This document shows positions 1 through 7,173 of a stretch of DNA of 13,906 bases, in pieces (within the stretch, counting starts at the first letter, position 1; every line of letters begins with the position of its first letter). Location of the stretch: assembly GCA_910586105.1 (NCBI GenBank), contig CAJUGU010000023.1:1-13906 (forward strand), written 5' to 3'. The notes beneath the pieces are model-generated. The model was not told the origin of the DNA. It saw only the letters and a program-made list of their open reading frames with translations, and made no database searches. The DNA is from an uncultured Eubacteriales bacterium. Its GTDB lineage: Bacteria; Bacillota; Clostridia; Oscillospirales; Butyricicoccaceae. The translations under genes were made by a program, and so were the position numbers.

Positions 1-122
1 TTTAATTATATCTCATTAGCCACTTCTGTTACAACTTTAGTATAGCATTTCAATTGGGGCAATCAGTGGACGTGGATATTTACCATCCTTTTTGTAATCC
101 TTATCGTCATATGCGTCAGCGT

Positions 123-150
123 TCTTTAAAACAGATTTCCGTTTTAAAGA
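123..150. repeat. AT-rich perfect inverted repeat upstream of the NADAR cassette
   Basis: Two 10-base arms, TCTTTAAAAC (123-132) and GTTTTAAAGA (141-150), are perfect reverse complements around an 8-base spacer. The repeat ends 10 bases before the Shine-Dalgarno of the first gene. It could be an operator for the cassette or a weak terminator of something upstream; the following TTTGTTTTGG is a poor U-tract. The arms are seen directly; the role is inference. Confidence 0.5.
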
Positions 151-176
151 TTTGTTTTGGAAAGGAGGCGCTGTCG

Positions 177-461
177 ATGGATCTTTTCGATATGATCCTT
201 GGCGAAAACGGCTTGTTGGTCGAACTGCGCTGCAACAACGCGTTCCACGAACCGCTTTTTGCCGGTATCACGCGCTATCTGGATGCACATATCCCCGAAT
301 GGCAAGCAAATGGGGCCATACCGGTTGCGGACGCGTCCGCGCTGTTCAACCTGATCGATGAATTCGCGGGCGGGAGCCGGTTTTGGAATGAAGCGGTCAG
401 ACGCCGCGTGGAAGACGCCGCACAGGAAATCCAGGATTTGCTTTCCACTTTGGAACCTTGA
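177..461 (+). CDS. small acidic protein of unknown function, first gene of the NADAR cassette
   Basis: A 94-residue protein that I do not recognise. The start at 177 is chosen because AAAGGAGG (161-168) lies 8 bases upstream; the frame is open further up to a TTG at 54, but that stretch is AT-rich and unlike coding sequence here. The protein has no signal peptide or membrane segment. It is rich in Glu, Asp, Leu and Ala, with a predicted helical C-terminus (about residues 66-92, containing the run AVRRRVEDAAQEIQDLL), so it is probably a small soluble helical protein. It ends 15 bases before the NADAR gene and is likely co-transcribed with it. By position it could be a partner, an immunity-like protein or a regulator of that gene; nothing in the sequence decides which. 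Confidence 0.75.
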   Translation: MDLFDMILGENGLLVELRCNNAFHEPLFAGITRYLDAHIPEWQANGAIPVADASALFNLIDEFAGGSRFWNEAVRRRVEDAAQEIQDLLSTLEP

Positions 462-476
462 ATCGGAGGCGATCGC

Positions 477-1115
477 ATGGCGCAGCGGCCTGCATTTTTT
501 ATCCGGCAAGGAACCGTCGTAAGCCAAACGTATTCGTTTGAATGGTTCCCCGGCTTTGCCATATCGCAAAAACAACGTTCGATCGAAAGCCTGCATCACG
601 CCATATTACGCGCAAACCCTGACGGGCGACCTTTGGAGGTCAGTACCAAGAGCACGGACGCGCTCGGCAGCAAGCTCAGCGCCTTCCGCCTTCGGCTGGA
701 CGGGTACCTGCTCGAAACCGTTTTTCAAAGCGCAAAGGTCTTTGAACGCGGCGGCCCCTTCCCCGATCTGCTGACCGTGCCGCCCAGGGATGCAAAGCAC
801 GATGTCCGGCTGCGGAGTTCCGGTGTCCTGACCGCGTTCCGCTATCAGGACGAAGACTTCCCGCTGGTCCCGAAAACGGCGTTTTACGACTTCATCTATC
901 TGTCGGCGGTCAAACAGTCGCTGGCGCCCGAAGAACTCCGCGCGCTTTCGGGTTATGATTTTTTCACGGACATTGCATTCAATCCCGCGAAAAGCGTCAG
1001 CACGCAGGCCCGCTCCGCCGCGCTGCTCCGGCTGCTTCTGGACGAGTACGGACGGCTGCCGGACTTCTCAAAAGAAGATTTTTTGCAATATCACAGGAAT
1101 CATGTCGACACGTAA
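477..1115 (+). CDS. NADAR-domain protein, DarT1-associated NADAR antitoxin-like
   Basis: 212 residues. The start has GGAGG (465-469) 7 bases upstream. The pattern I recognise is that of the NADAR family found as antitoxin beside DarT1 ADP-ribosyltransferases: an N-terminal FEWFPGFAISQKQRSIESLH (21-40), LEVSTKS (53-59), LGSKLSAF (63-70), VFQSAKVFERGGPFPDLL (82-99), RLRSSGVLTAFR (111-122), FPLVPKTAFYDFIYLSAV (128-145), and FTDIAFNPAKSVSTQARSAAL (163-183, interrupted nowhere). NADAR proteins of this group are known to act as ADP-ribosylglycohydrolases that remove ADP-ribose from guanine bases in DNA. That activity is inherited from the family and not shown here. Length and motif order fit a complete protein. 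No DarT-like toxin gene is visible on either side within the window, which is unusual for this family. It lies between an unknown 94-aa gene and an overlapping membrane-protein gene. The family call is from memory of the motifs; a generic NADAR protein is the main alternative. Confidence 0.78.
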   Translation: MAQRPAFFIRQGTVVSQTYSFEWFPGFAISQKQRSIESLHHAILRANPDGRPLEVSTKSTDALGSKLSAFRLRLDGYLLETVFQSAKVFERGGPFPDLLTVPPRDAKHDVRLRSSGVLTAFRYQDEDFPLVPKTAFYDFIYLSAVKQSLAPEELRALSGYDFFTDIAFNPAKSVSTQARSAALLRLLLDEYGRLPDFSKEDFLQYHRNHVDT

Positions 1116-1809
1116 ATCGGAGCGCGCCTTCCGGCGCAGCTATCGCCGCGCGGTCGTGAAATATACCGCGTTTGCGGTTCTGAACTGGTTCGGCCTTGCG
1201 GCATATGCTATTTCGGTGATCGGCCCCGCGGTTCAGTCCATACGCCATATCGTTCTGGCGCGCGGAACGCGGGCCCTTTTGCTGTACCTGTTCCCGTTGG
1301 TCTGGAGCAGTTTTGCATCGATTGCCGTCCTGCGGACGGTGAAATATTGCGCGGCAATGCTGGCATTCCTGCGCGGAAAGGTTTCCGTGAAATCCGGCGC
1401 CGTCACGCAGAAGCAGGGACGGCGTTATGTGGTGGAAGGTATCCCTCCCGAAGGCGTGAAGCGGGTCAGTATCGCGTATTTCATACGCCCGATCTGCTTT
1501 CAAATACACGACCGCGACTGCGAACCGGAAGGCGGCTTGCAGCCCGGCGACCTCGTCAGCGTCGTATATCCAGCCGACCGCATCCTGTACCACGATACGC
1601 ACGGCTCGAAATCGATCCCGGCGATCTTTACGTTTTCACAGACGCGGATCGATCGCCGCGCGCTTTTTCCGAAGTCTGACCCGCGCCTTCGGCTGGTTCT
1701 TTGGTGCGTGTGCGTATTCTGCCTTACCGCCGCGCTTTCCGGCGGCTTCTATTGCGTTTGGAATCGCATTTGGACCGCGATGCTGGCTTCGCATGGCGTG
1801 ACGCTTTGA
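1102..1809 (+). CDS. three-pass membrane protein of unknown family, overlapping the NADAR gene
   Basis: 235 residues from ATG 1102, which lies inside the end of the NADAR gene (14-base overlap). The frame is open further upstream (to 955), but that part is an antiparallel-like shadow rich in Arg, Pro and Ser. A weak AGGA sits only 3 bases before the ATG, so translation is probably coupled to termination of the NADAR gene. The N-terminus is very basic (residues 2-20, RKSERAFRRSYRRAVVK), followed by hydrophobic segments at about 21-45, 57-78 and 196-219. Between the second and third lies a soluble domain (about 90-190) with GKVSVKSGAV, YVVEGI and LQPGDLVSVVYPADRILY, which reads as a small beta-rich, possibly OB-like fold. 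By the positive-inside rule the N-terminus is cytoplasmic and so is the soluble domain. I do not recognise the family. Two terminators follow it, so it closes the cassette. Confidence 0.75.
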   Translation: MSTRKSERAFRRSYRRAVVKYTAFAVLNWFGLAAYAISVIGPAVQSIRHIVLARGTRALLLYLFPLVWSSFASIAVLRTVKYCAAMLAFLRGKVSVKSGAVTQKQGRRYVVEGIPPEGVKRVSIAYFIRPICFQIHDRDCEPEGGLQPGDLVSVVYPADRILYHDTHGSKSIPAIFTFSQTRIDRRALFPKSDPRLRLVLWCVCVFCLTAALSGGFYCVWNRIWTAMLASHGVTL

Positions 1810-1833
1810 ACGTTGCTCCCCCCTCTTTTGCAA

Positions 1834-1870
1834 AAAACGGCTGCGCCCTTCCGTTGGGCGCAGCCGTTTT
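1834..1870. terminator. bidirectional intrinsic terminator, 15-bp perfect stem
   Basis: Arms AAAACGGCTGCGCCC (1834-1848) and GGGCGCAGCCGTTTT (1856-1870) pair perfectly around a 7-base loop. On the minus strand the stem is followed by a run of six T, so it can end the transcript of the secreted-protein gene coming from the right. On the plus strand the U-tract is only four T, and it helps the next hairpin end the NADAR cassette. Confidence 0.88.
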
Positions 1871-1890
1871 CAATTGCGTTTTGCCGTTCG

Positions 1891-1917
1891 GCGCTTGTCC
1901 CTTGACAGGCGCTTTTT
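1891..1917 (+). terminator. intrinsic terminator of the NADAR cassette
   Basis: GCGCTTGTC (1891-1899) pairs with GACAGGCGC (1904-1912), with one G:T pair, around a CCTT loop, and TTTTT follows directly (1913-1917). It is the second of two tandem terminators after the membrane-protein gene. Confidence 0.8.
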
Positions 1918-1956
1918 CTGGCATTGAATCGCCCCGTTTGGGGGCGCGCGGCGTTT

Positions 1957-3051
1957 TTAGCGCTTTGTGATGTGCAGCATATTGTGCTGGATCGATACGT
2001 CATAGCCCAGCAGGCCGAACGCTTCCGCGCTGATCCAGGTGACGCTTTCGTCATCAAAATAGGGCGCGGTATACGGCGCAATGCCGTAAGCAATCGGCGC
2101 AGGCAGCGCACCGGTGTTCGGGGTTTTGGGGCGCATGGTGTAAGCGTCCTCGCCGATCGGCACGGACAGCTCGGCCTCGTTGTTCGAAACAGTCACGATG
2201 CCCTTGCCGTCTTCCTTCCGGTAACCGACCGTCAGGCCGAGCGCTTCCGCTGTCAGGCGCGCCGGGACGACCGCTTCGCCGTCGACCATTTTCGCGTCAA
2301 TCACCATATCGCCGTCGAGCACAAGGCTCAGCTCCTGCTCCTCGAAACCGGCCGGCAGGATCATGATGCGGTTGGCAACCGCCTGCGCCGGATAGCTTTC
2401 CATTACGACGTCATACCACGCAAGGAACGGCTGGCCCATCCGGATATCCGCCGCCGTTACCATCTGACGGGTACGGTACGGCGTGACCACCGTTTCGTCC
2501 GACGCGCTGACCCAAATCGAGCCGTTATCGCAGAGCGCGGTGACTTTGCCGTCGGTTTCCAGCACCTGCTCCGGCATATGGAAGGATGCGATCGCGCCGT
2601 CGCCCAAATTGGTCAGCACGACCAGCGCGGGCGTCTGCCCCGGGATGCTCATGGTCATCATCATGGAATGATACGCATAGATCGTGTCGCCGGCCTTGAT
2701 GTCCTCCACCGATACCGGGATCGCCTGCGTGTTGTCCAGCAGGATCGTTTCCTCGGAAAGGTTCAGCACGATCGGCTCGCCGTCCTCCGGCTTGACCTCC
2801 AGCGAAACCCGGTCGCCGTCGCGCAGGACTTCGGTGACGACCGCCTTTATGCCGATGCTGTAGGGGATCGCTTCCTCGGGCATCGTCGCGGGCGCGTCGA
2901 TGTCCACGGCGGCCGACGTATCTGCCGCAGGCGCGGAAACCGTCGGCGCAGCCGGCGTTTCGACCGCCTCGGGCTGTGTATTCGCAGCAAAGGCCGCAGT
3001 GCCCAGCAGCAGGACGCAGGCGGAGCCTGCCAGCATAATCCGTTTGTTCAT
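1957..3051 (-). CDS. secreted protein with a copper-amine-oxidase-N-like C-terminal domain and two internal repeats
   Basis: 364 residues; GAGGAGGT lies 7 bases before the ATG at 3051. A signal peptide (residues 1-22: MNKR, hydrophobic core, AFA before the cut) is followed by an Ala/Pro-rich linker (about 23-60), typical of exported clostridial proteins. Two related beta-rich units follow, at about 66-150 and 167-232. They share the pattern of a strand start (VVTEV / KVTAL), then polar loop, SVEDIKAGDTIYAY / VTAADIRMGQPFLAW, then a Met/Pro segment. The C-terminal part (about 241-362), with VIDAKMVDGEAVVPARLTAE and ALGLTVGY, matches the copper amine oxidase N-terminal-like domain of Firmicutes, which is usually a wall or surface domain without amine oxidase activity. 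The exact role is unknown. No anchor motif is visible, so it is probably released or wall-associated. An ECF-type promoter lies directly upstream, suggesting an envelope-stress response. The convergent terminator at 1834 ends it. Confidence 0.88.
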   Translation of the reverse strand: MNKRIMLAGSACVLLLGTAAFAANTQPEAVETPAAPTVSAPAADTSAAVDIDAPATMPEEAIPYSIGIKAVVTEVLRDGDRVSLEVKPEDGEPIVLNLSEETILLDNTQAIPVSVEDIKAGDTIYAYHSMMMTMSIPGQTPALVVLTNLGDGAIASFHMPEQVLETDGKVTALCDNGSIWVSASDETVVTPYRTRQMVTAADIRMGQPFLAWYDVVMESYPAQAVANRIMILPAGFEEQELSLVLDGDMVIDAKMVDGEAVVPARLTAEALGLTVGYRKEDGKGIVTVSNNEAELSVPIGEDAYTMRPKTPNTGALPAPIAYGIAPYTAPYFDDESVTWISAEAFGLLGYDVSIQHNMLHITKR

Positions 3052-3098
3052 GGGGAATACCTCCTCAAAGTATTGCGTTGTTTTTTGTTGTATGCCAG

Positions 3099-3127
3099 AT
3101 TAGACGGGCGCGCTGCGAGAAAGTTCC
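3099..3127 (-). promoter_or_regulatory. ECF-sigma-type promoter for the secreted protein gene
   Basis: On the minus strand GGAAC (3127-3123) and CGTC (3106-3103) are separated by exactly 16 bases, and CGTC runs into TAAT (3102-3099). That is the classic -35/-10 form of extracytoplasmic-function sigma promoters. An A/T tract (3137-3151) lies just upstream and could act as an UP-like element. The inferred start is near 3094, giving a leader of roughly 40 bases before the ATG at 3051. No canonical housekeeping -10 is evident here. Confidence 0.7.
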
Positions 3128-3226
3128 CATGTTGTGAAAAAAAATTTTTTTCGCGCCGCCGGGCGGAAAACGGGTTGGCGCCGGCCACGGCAAATGCCGT
3201 CCGTAAAAAGAGGGTTCCCCGATGGA

Positions 3227-3373
3227 TCAGATGTTATCGGATGTATCCCGCCGGTAAAGGTATTCCCCAAGCATTTGGAACGCTTTGTCCTCGTCCTCCC
3301 CGTCTGGAACAGAAATGGGAGAGACGCCGTCATGGGCCGGTTTTTCTTCCGGGATCACATCATTTTCCGCCAT
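3227..3373 (-). CDS. putative 48-residue acidic protein of unknown function
   Basis: ATG at 3373-3371 with AAGGA ending 9 bases upstream; the frame ends with TGA at 3229-3227 and encodes MAENDVIPEEKPAHDG at its start and AFQMLGEYLYRR toward its end. It is acidic in its first 30 residues and has no signal or membrane segment. It follows the SUKH-like gene by 123 bases in the same direction, in otherwise unexplained sequence, and the ECF promoter of the next gene starts about 100 bases after its stop. I do not recognise it. It may be a real small gene of the operon tail or chance. Confidence 0.42.
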   Translation of the reverse strand: MAENDVIPEEKPAHDGVSPISVPDGEDEDKAFQMLGEYLYRRDTSDNI

Positions 3374-3449
3374 TCTTCATTTTCCTTATTTGATTTTGTC
3401 GATCTGCGCAAGCTCCGTATCCCATCGATCCGGGCGGCACGCAGGAAGG

Positions 3450-3480
3450 GCCGCTGTCCAGCCAAACGGGACAGGGCGGC
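3450..3480. other. hairpin between the SUKH-like gene and the 48-aa gene
   Basis: GCCG CTGTCC (3450-3459) pairs with GGACAG and CGGC (3469-3474, 3477-3480) with a two-base bulge and a 9-base loop. No T-run follows on either strand, so it is not a standard intrinsic terminator. It may protect or attenuate the transcript end of the operon. Confidence 0.35.
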
Positions 3481-3496
3481 GGCCTTCCGGTCAAAG

Positions 3497-3937
3497 TCAG
3501 CGCTCCAACGTTTTCCGGTACCATTCATAGGTGGGCCTGACGCCTTCTTCCCTCTCGAAGCGGGCTTCCAATGCGCCGTAAAAATACAGTTCCAGCAGCG
3601 CCTTGAAATCGGGCAGCGCCTTTTGGCCGTACAGCAGGCCGTCTTCGCCGAGGTATTCCTGATCCCATTCCAATTCTTCGTGGTCAAACCAGACCAGCGG
3701 CCACGTGCGTTCGTCGGCTTCGTCCACCTCCGGCTCCGGGACGGACAGGTCGATGCACAGCGGCCCCCAACCGGCTCCCCAATCGCCAATGGGGATCAGG
3801 TTTCGGAAGCAGCCTTCCGGCAGCTCGCAGAAGTCCCTGATCTCCTGCAAAATCTCCATGCGCTCGGTCACGTCGCGCATCGACGCCGGACGGTCGATCT
3901 CCAGCCACAGCGGGCCGATGTCCCCATCCTGTTCCAA
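3497..3937 (-). CDS. SUKH (SMI1/KNR4)-like protein, possibly 5'-truncated
   Basis: 146 residues if the TTG at 3937 is the start. The pattern LIPIGDWGAGWGPLCIDLS (47-65) followed by WPLVWFDHEELEW (79-91) and a C-terminal LPDFKALLELYF (108-119) is that of SUKH/SMI1-KNR4 domains, a family with many immunity proteins against toxins. No Shine-Dalgarno precedes the TTG. The same frame stays open back to 4009, through LLPRNFRGGNF, which also looks like SUKH sequence (LP...F..GG motif), but it holds no ATG, GTG or earlier TTG and runs into the end of carB. So the first part of the domain seems to be missing, or an unusual start is used. It lies 47 bases downstream of carB in the same direction, and would be a tail gene of the pyrimidine transcript. 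The family is inferred from short motifs. Confidence 0.6.
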   Translation of the reverse strand: MEQDGDIGPLWLEIDRPASMRDVTERMEILQEIRDFCELPEGCFRNLIPIGDWGAGWGPLCIDLSVPEPEVDEADERTWPLVWFDHEELEWDQEYLGEDGLLYGQKALPDFKALLELYFYGALEARFEREEGVRPTYEWYRKTLER

Positions 3938-3984
3938 AATCGAACAGATGAAATTGCCGCCGCGGAAATTGCGGGGAAGCAGCG

Positions 3985-6900
3985 TTAAATCGCGTTGATA
4001 TTGACCATTTCACAGTTCTCGATCTGGATATCGCCTTCCAGACAGCGCAGCAGCGCGGCGGCGGTGTCCATCGAGGTCAGGCACGGGATCGACCGCTCGA
4101 CCGCCGTCCGGCGGATGTGTACCGCCCCCAGTTCCGGGCGTCTGCCCTTGACCGACGACGCGATCACATAATCGATCTTGCCGCTTTCGATCAAATCAAT
4201 GATGTTCGGCGAAGGCTCGTCTACGTTGTGCACCGCGTTGGTCGCGACCATGTGCCGGTTCAGCAGGTTCGCCGTGCCGCTGGTCGCGTACAGCTCGAAG
4301 CCCAGTTTTTCAAACCGTTCGCCCAGCCCGACCGCCTCCGGCTTGTCCGCGTCGCGCACCGAGATCAGCACCGCGCCTTTCCGCTTCATCTCAAAGCCCG
4401 CGCCGATCAACCCTTTCAGCAGCGCCGTCCGGAATGACTTGGAAACGCCGAGCACTTCGCCGGTCGATTTCATTTCCGGCCCCAGCTGGGTGTCCAGGTC
4501 GCGCAGCTTCTGGAACGAGAACACCGGCACCTTGACCGCGTAATATTCCCGCTCGGGAAGCAGCCCCGTGCCATAGTCCATATCGCGCAGCTTTTCCCCG
4601 AACATGCAGCGGGTCGCCAGCTCGACCATCGGCAGCCCCGTGATCTTGGAAATGTACGGGACGGTACGCGAGGCGCGCGGGTTGACCTCGATCACATAGA
4701 TCTGATCGTCGTACAGCACGAACTGGATGTTCACCAGCCCCAGCACCGCGAGGTTGCGCGCCAGCGCCCGGGTATATCGGATGATCGTATCCTTGTGGCG
4801 CGCGCTGATCGTCAGCGACGGGTAAACCGAAATGGAATCGCCCGAATGCACGCCCGCGCGCTCCATGTGTTCCATGATGCCGGGGATCAGGATATCTTCG
4901 CCGTCGCAGATCGCGTCGACTTCGATCTCGCACCCCATCAGATATTTGTCGATCAGCACCGGGTTTTCCACGCCGTCCCGGGCGATCACGCGCATGAATT
5001 CGCGCACGTCGGCCTCGTTATAGGCGATCTCCATCCCCTGCCCGCCCAGCACGTAGCTCGGGCGCACCAGCACCGGATATCCCAGCCGGGACGCTGCCGC
5101 CGCAGCTTCCTCCTCGGTAAAGACCGTGTCGCCCTTCGGGCGCGGGATACCGCATTTCTCCAGGATTTCGTCGAATTTTTCGCGGTCCTCCGCCGCGTCG
5201 ATCGACCAGGCGGGCGTCCCCAGGATCGGCACGCCCAGCTTTTCCAGATGCGCTGCCAGATTGATCGCCGTCTGCCCGCCAAACTGCACGATCGCCGAGT
5301 CGGGACGCTCCGCCATCACGACGCCGGTCACGTCCTCCGGGGTCAGCGGCTCGAAATACAGCCGGTCGGCGGTGTCAAAGTCGGTCGACACCGTTTCCGG
5401 GTTGTTGTTCATGATGATCGCTTCACAGCCCAGCTTTTGCAGCGCCCATACCGAATGCACCGAGCAATAATCAAACTCAATGCCCTGCCCGATGCGGATC
5501 GGGCCCGAGCCCAGCACCAGCACCTTCCGCCGCCCGTCGCCTGGGGCGACCTCGGTCTCGGTGTCGTAGGTCGAATAATAATAGGGCGTTTCCGCGTCGA
5601 ACTCTGCGGCGCAGGTGTCCACCGTGCGGTAGACCGGCAGGCGGCGCACCGCTTCCGGGAGCGGACGCCCCGACAGCTCTTCAATCGTGCGGTCCAGAAA
5701 GCCCATGCGCTTTGCGCGCAGATACAGCGCTTCGCTGACCGCCCCGGCGTTGGACAGCTCCTTTTCCATCGCAACGATGCGCGCGAAACCGTGCAGGAAC
5801 CACGTGTCGATCTTCGTGACCTCGAAAACCTCCTCGACCGACATCAAGCCGCGCCGGAAGGCTTCGCAGATCACGAAAATGCGTTCGTCGTTGACCCGCC
5901 GCACGCCCGCCCGGATCTCGTCGTCGCTCCACCCGTGCAGGCGGGACAGGATCATGGACATGACCTTCATTTCGATCGAGCGTACCGCTTTCATCATAGC
6001 GCCCTCGAAGCTGTTCGCGATCGCCATGACCTCGCCGGTCGCCTTCATCTGCGTGCCTAACGAGTGGTCGGCGTATACGAATTTGTCGAACGGCCAGCGC
6101 GGGAATTTGACTACGCAGTAATCGAGCGCAGGCTCAAAGCACGCGACCGTTTTTCCCGTGACCGCGTTCTGAATTTCGTCCAGCCCGTAGCCAACCGCGA
6201 TCTTGGCGGCGACCTTCGCGATCGGGTAGCCGGTCGCCTTCGACGCCAGCGCCGACGAGCGCGACACGCGCGGGTTGACCTCGATCACCGCGTATTCAAA
6301 CGAGGTCGGATGCAGCGCGAACTGCACGTTGCATCCGCCTTCGATCCCCAATTCGGTGATGATATTCAGCGCCGCAGTGCGCAGCATCTGGTATTCCTTG
6401 TCGCAAAGCGTCTGGCTGGGCGCGACGACGACCGAGTCGCCGGTGTGTACGCCGACCGGGTCGACATTTTCCATGTTGCAGATCGTAATGACGTTGCCCT
6501 TGCCGTCGCGCATGACCTCATATTCGATCTCTTTCCAGCCCGCGATGCATTTTTCCACCAGAATCTCGTCCACCCGGGAATGCAGGATGCCCGACGCCGC
6601 GATTTCGCGCAGCTCGTCCCACGTCTCCGCAATGCCGCCGCCGGTGCCGCCCAACGTGTACGCCGGACGGATGATGACCGGCAGGCCGATCTCCTCGGCG
6701 AACGCGACCGCGTCTTCAACCGTGTGGACGACCTTCGAAGCAATGATCGGTTCGCCGATCTTTTCCATCGTGTCCTTGAACAGCTGGCGGTCCTCCGCCC
6801 GCGCGATCGTGTCCGGGTTCGCGCCCAGCAGCCGGACGCCGTACTGTTCCAGAAAACCTTCCTCGCACAGCTCCATCGCCAGATTGAGGCCGGTCTGCCC

Positions 6901-7173
6901 GCCCAGCGTGGGCAGCAGCGCGTCCGGGCGCTCCTTCTTTATGATCTGCCTGACGGCCCCCGCCGTCAGCGGTTCGATGTACACCTTGTCCGCCATTGCC
7001 TTGTCGGTCATGATGGTCGCCGGGTTGGAATTCACCAGCACGACCTCCAGCCCTTCTTCGCGCAGCGCGCGGCAGGCCTGCGTGCCCGCATAGTCGAATT
7101 CCGCAGCCTGCCCAATCACGATCGGGCCTGACCCCAGCACCATCACTTTCCGGATATCTGTCCTCAGCGGCAT
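3985..7173 (-). CDS. carB: carbamoyl-phosphate synthase large subunit
   Basis: 1062 residues, within the usual 1060-1075. It uses ammonia passed from CarA, bicarbonate and two ATP to make carbamoyl phosphate for pyrimidine and arginine synthesis, in the cytoplasm. Both homologous halves are visible: VMVLGSGPIVIGQAAEFDYA near residue 10 and VLVLGSGPIRIGQGIEFDYC near 555, each starting an ATP-grasp half, with ALLPTLGGQTGLNLA and AIVQFGGQTAINLA. The C-terminal region (about 930-1062) is the allosteric MGS-like domain, with FELYATSGTANLL. AAAGGAGG lies about 9 bases before the start, and the gene overlaps the end of carA by 10 bases, so the two are translationally coupled. It ends in VNINAI. It is regulated with the pyr operon by the leader at 10108-10235. 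Confidence 0.98.
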   Translation of the reverse strand: MPLRTDIRKVMVLGSGPIVIGQAAEFDYAGTQACRALREEGLEVVLVNSNPATIMTDKAMADKVYIEPLTAGAVRQIIKKERPDALLPTLGGQTGLNLAMELCEEGFLEQYGVRLLGANPDTIARAEDRQLFKDTMEKIGEPIIASKVVHTVEDAVAFAEEIGLPVIIRPAYTLGGTGGGIAETWDELREIAASGILHSRVDEILVEKCIAGWKEIEYEVMRDGKGNVITICNMENVDPVGVHTGDSVVVAPSQTLCDKEYQMLRTAALNIITELGIEGGCNVQFALHPTSFEYAVIEVNPRVSRSSALASKATGYPIAKVAAKIAVGYGLDEIQNAVTGKTVACFEPALDYCVVKFPRWPFDKFVYADHSLGTQMKATGEVMAIANSFEGAMMKAVRSIEMKVMSMILSRLHGWSDDEIRAGVRRVNDERIFVICEAFRRGLMSVEEVFEVTKIDTWFLHGFARIVAMEKELSNAGAVSEALYLRAKRMGFLDRTIEELSGRPLPEAVRRLPVYRTVDTCAAEFDAETPYYYSTYDTETEVAPGDGRRKVLVLGSGPIRIGQGIEFDYCSVHSVWALQKLGCEAIIMNNNPETVSTDFDTADRLYFEPLTPEDVTGVVMAERPDSAIVQFGGQTAINLAAHLEKLGVPILGTPAWSIDAAEDREKFDEILEKCGIPRPKGDTVFTEEEAAAAASRLGYPVLVRPSYVLGGQGMEIAYNEADVREFMRVIARDGVENPVLIDKYLMGCEIEVDAICDGEDILIPGIMEHMERAGVHSGDSISVYPSLTISARHKDTIIRYTRALARNLAVLGLVNIQFVLYDDQIYVIEVNPRASRTVPYISKITGLPMVELATRCMFGEKLRDMDYGTGLLPEREYYAVKVPVFSFQKLRDLDTQLGPEMKSTGEVLGVSKSFRTALLKGLIGAGFEMKRKGAVLISVRDADKPEAVGLGERFEKLGFELYATSGTANLLNRHMVATNAVHNVDEPSPNIIDLIESGKIDYVIASSVKGRRPELGAVHIRRTAVERSIPCLTSMDTAAALLRCLEGDIQIENCEMVNINAI

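Noticed and set aside
54..461. Longer version of the first gene starting at TTG 54
   Set aside because: The added part is AT-rich, lacks a ribosome binding site and contains the inverted repeat; the ATG at 177 has AAAGGAGG at good spacing.
1924..3393. Long plus-strand frame opposite the secreted protein gene (489 residues)
   Set aside because: Arg/His-rich composition typical of an antisense shadow in GC-rich DNA; the minus strand has signal peptide, domain and ribosome binding site.
4795..7131. Long plus-strand frames opposite carB
   Set aside because: Arg/His/Asp-rich shadows of the carB coding frame, with no ribosome binding sites.
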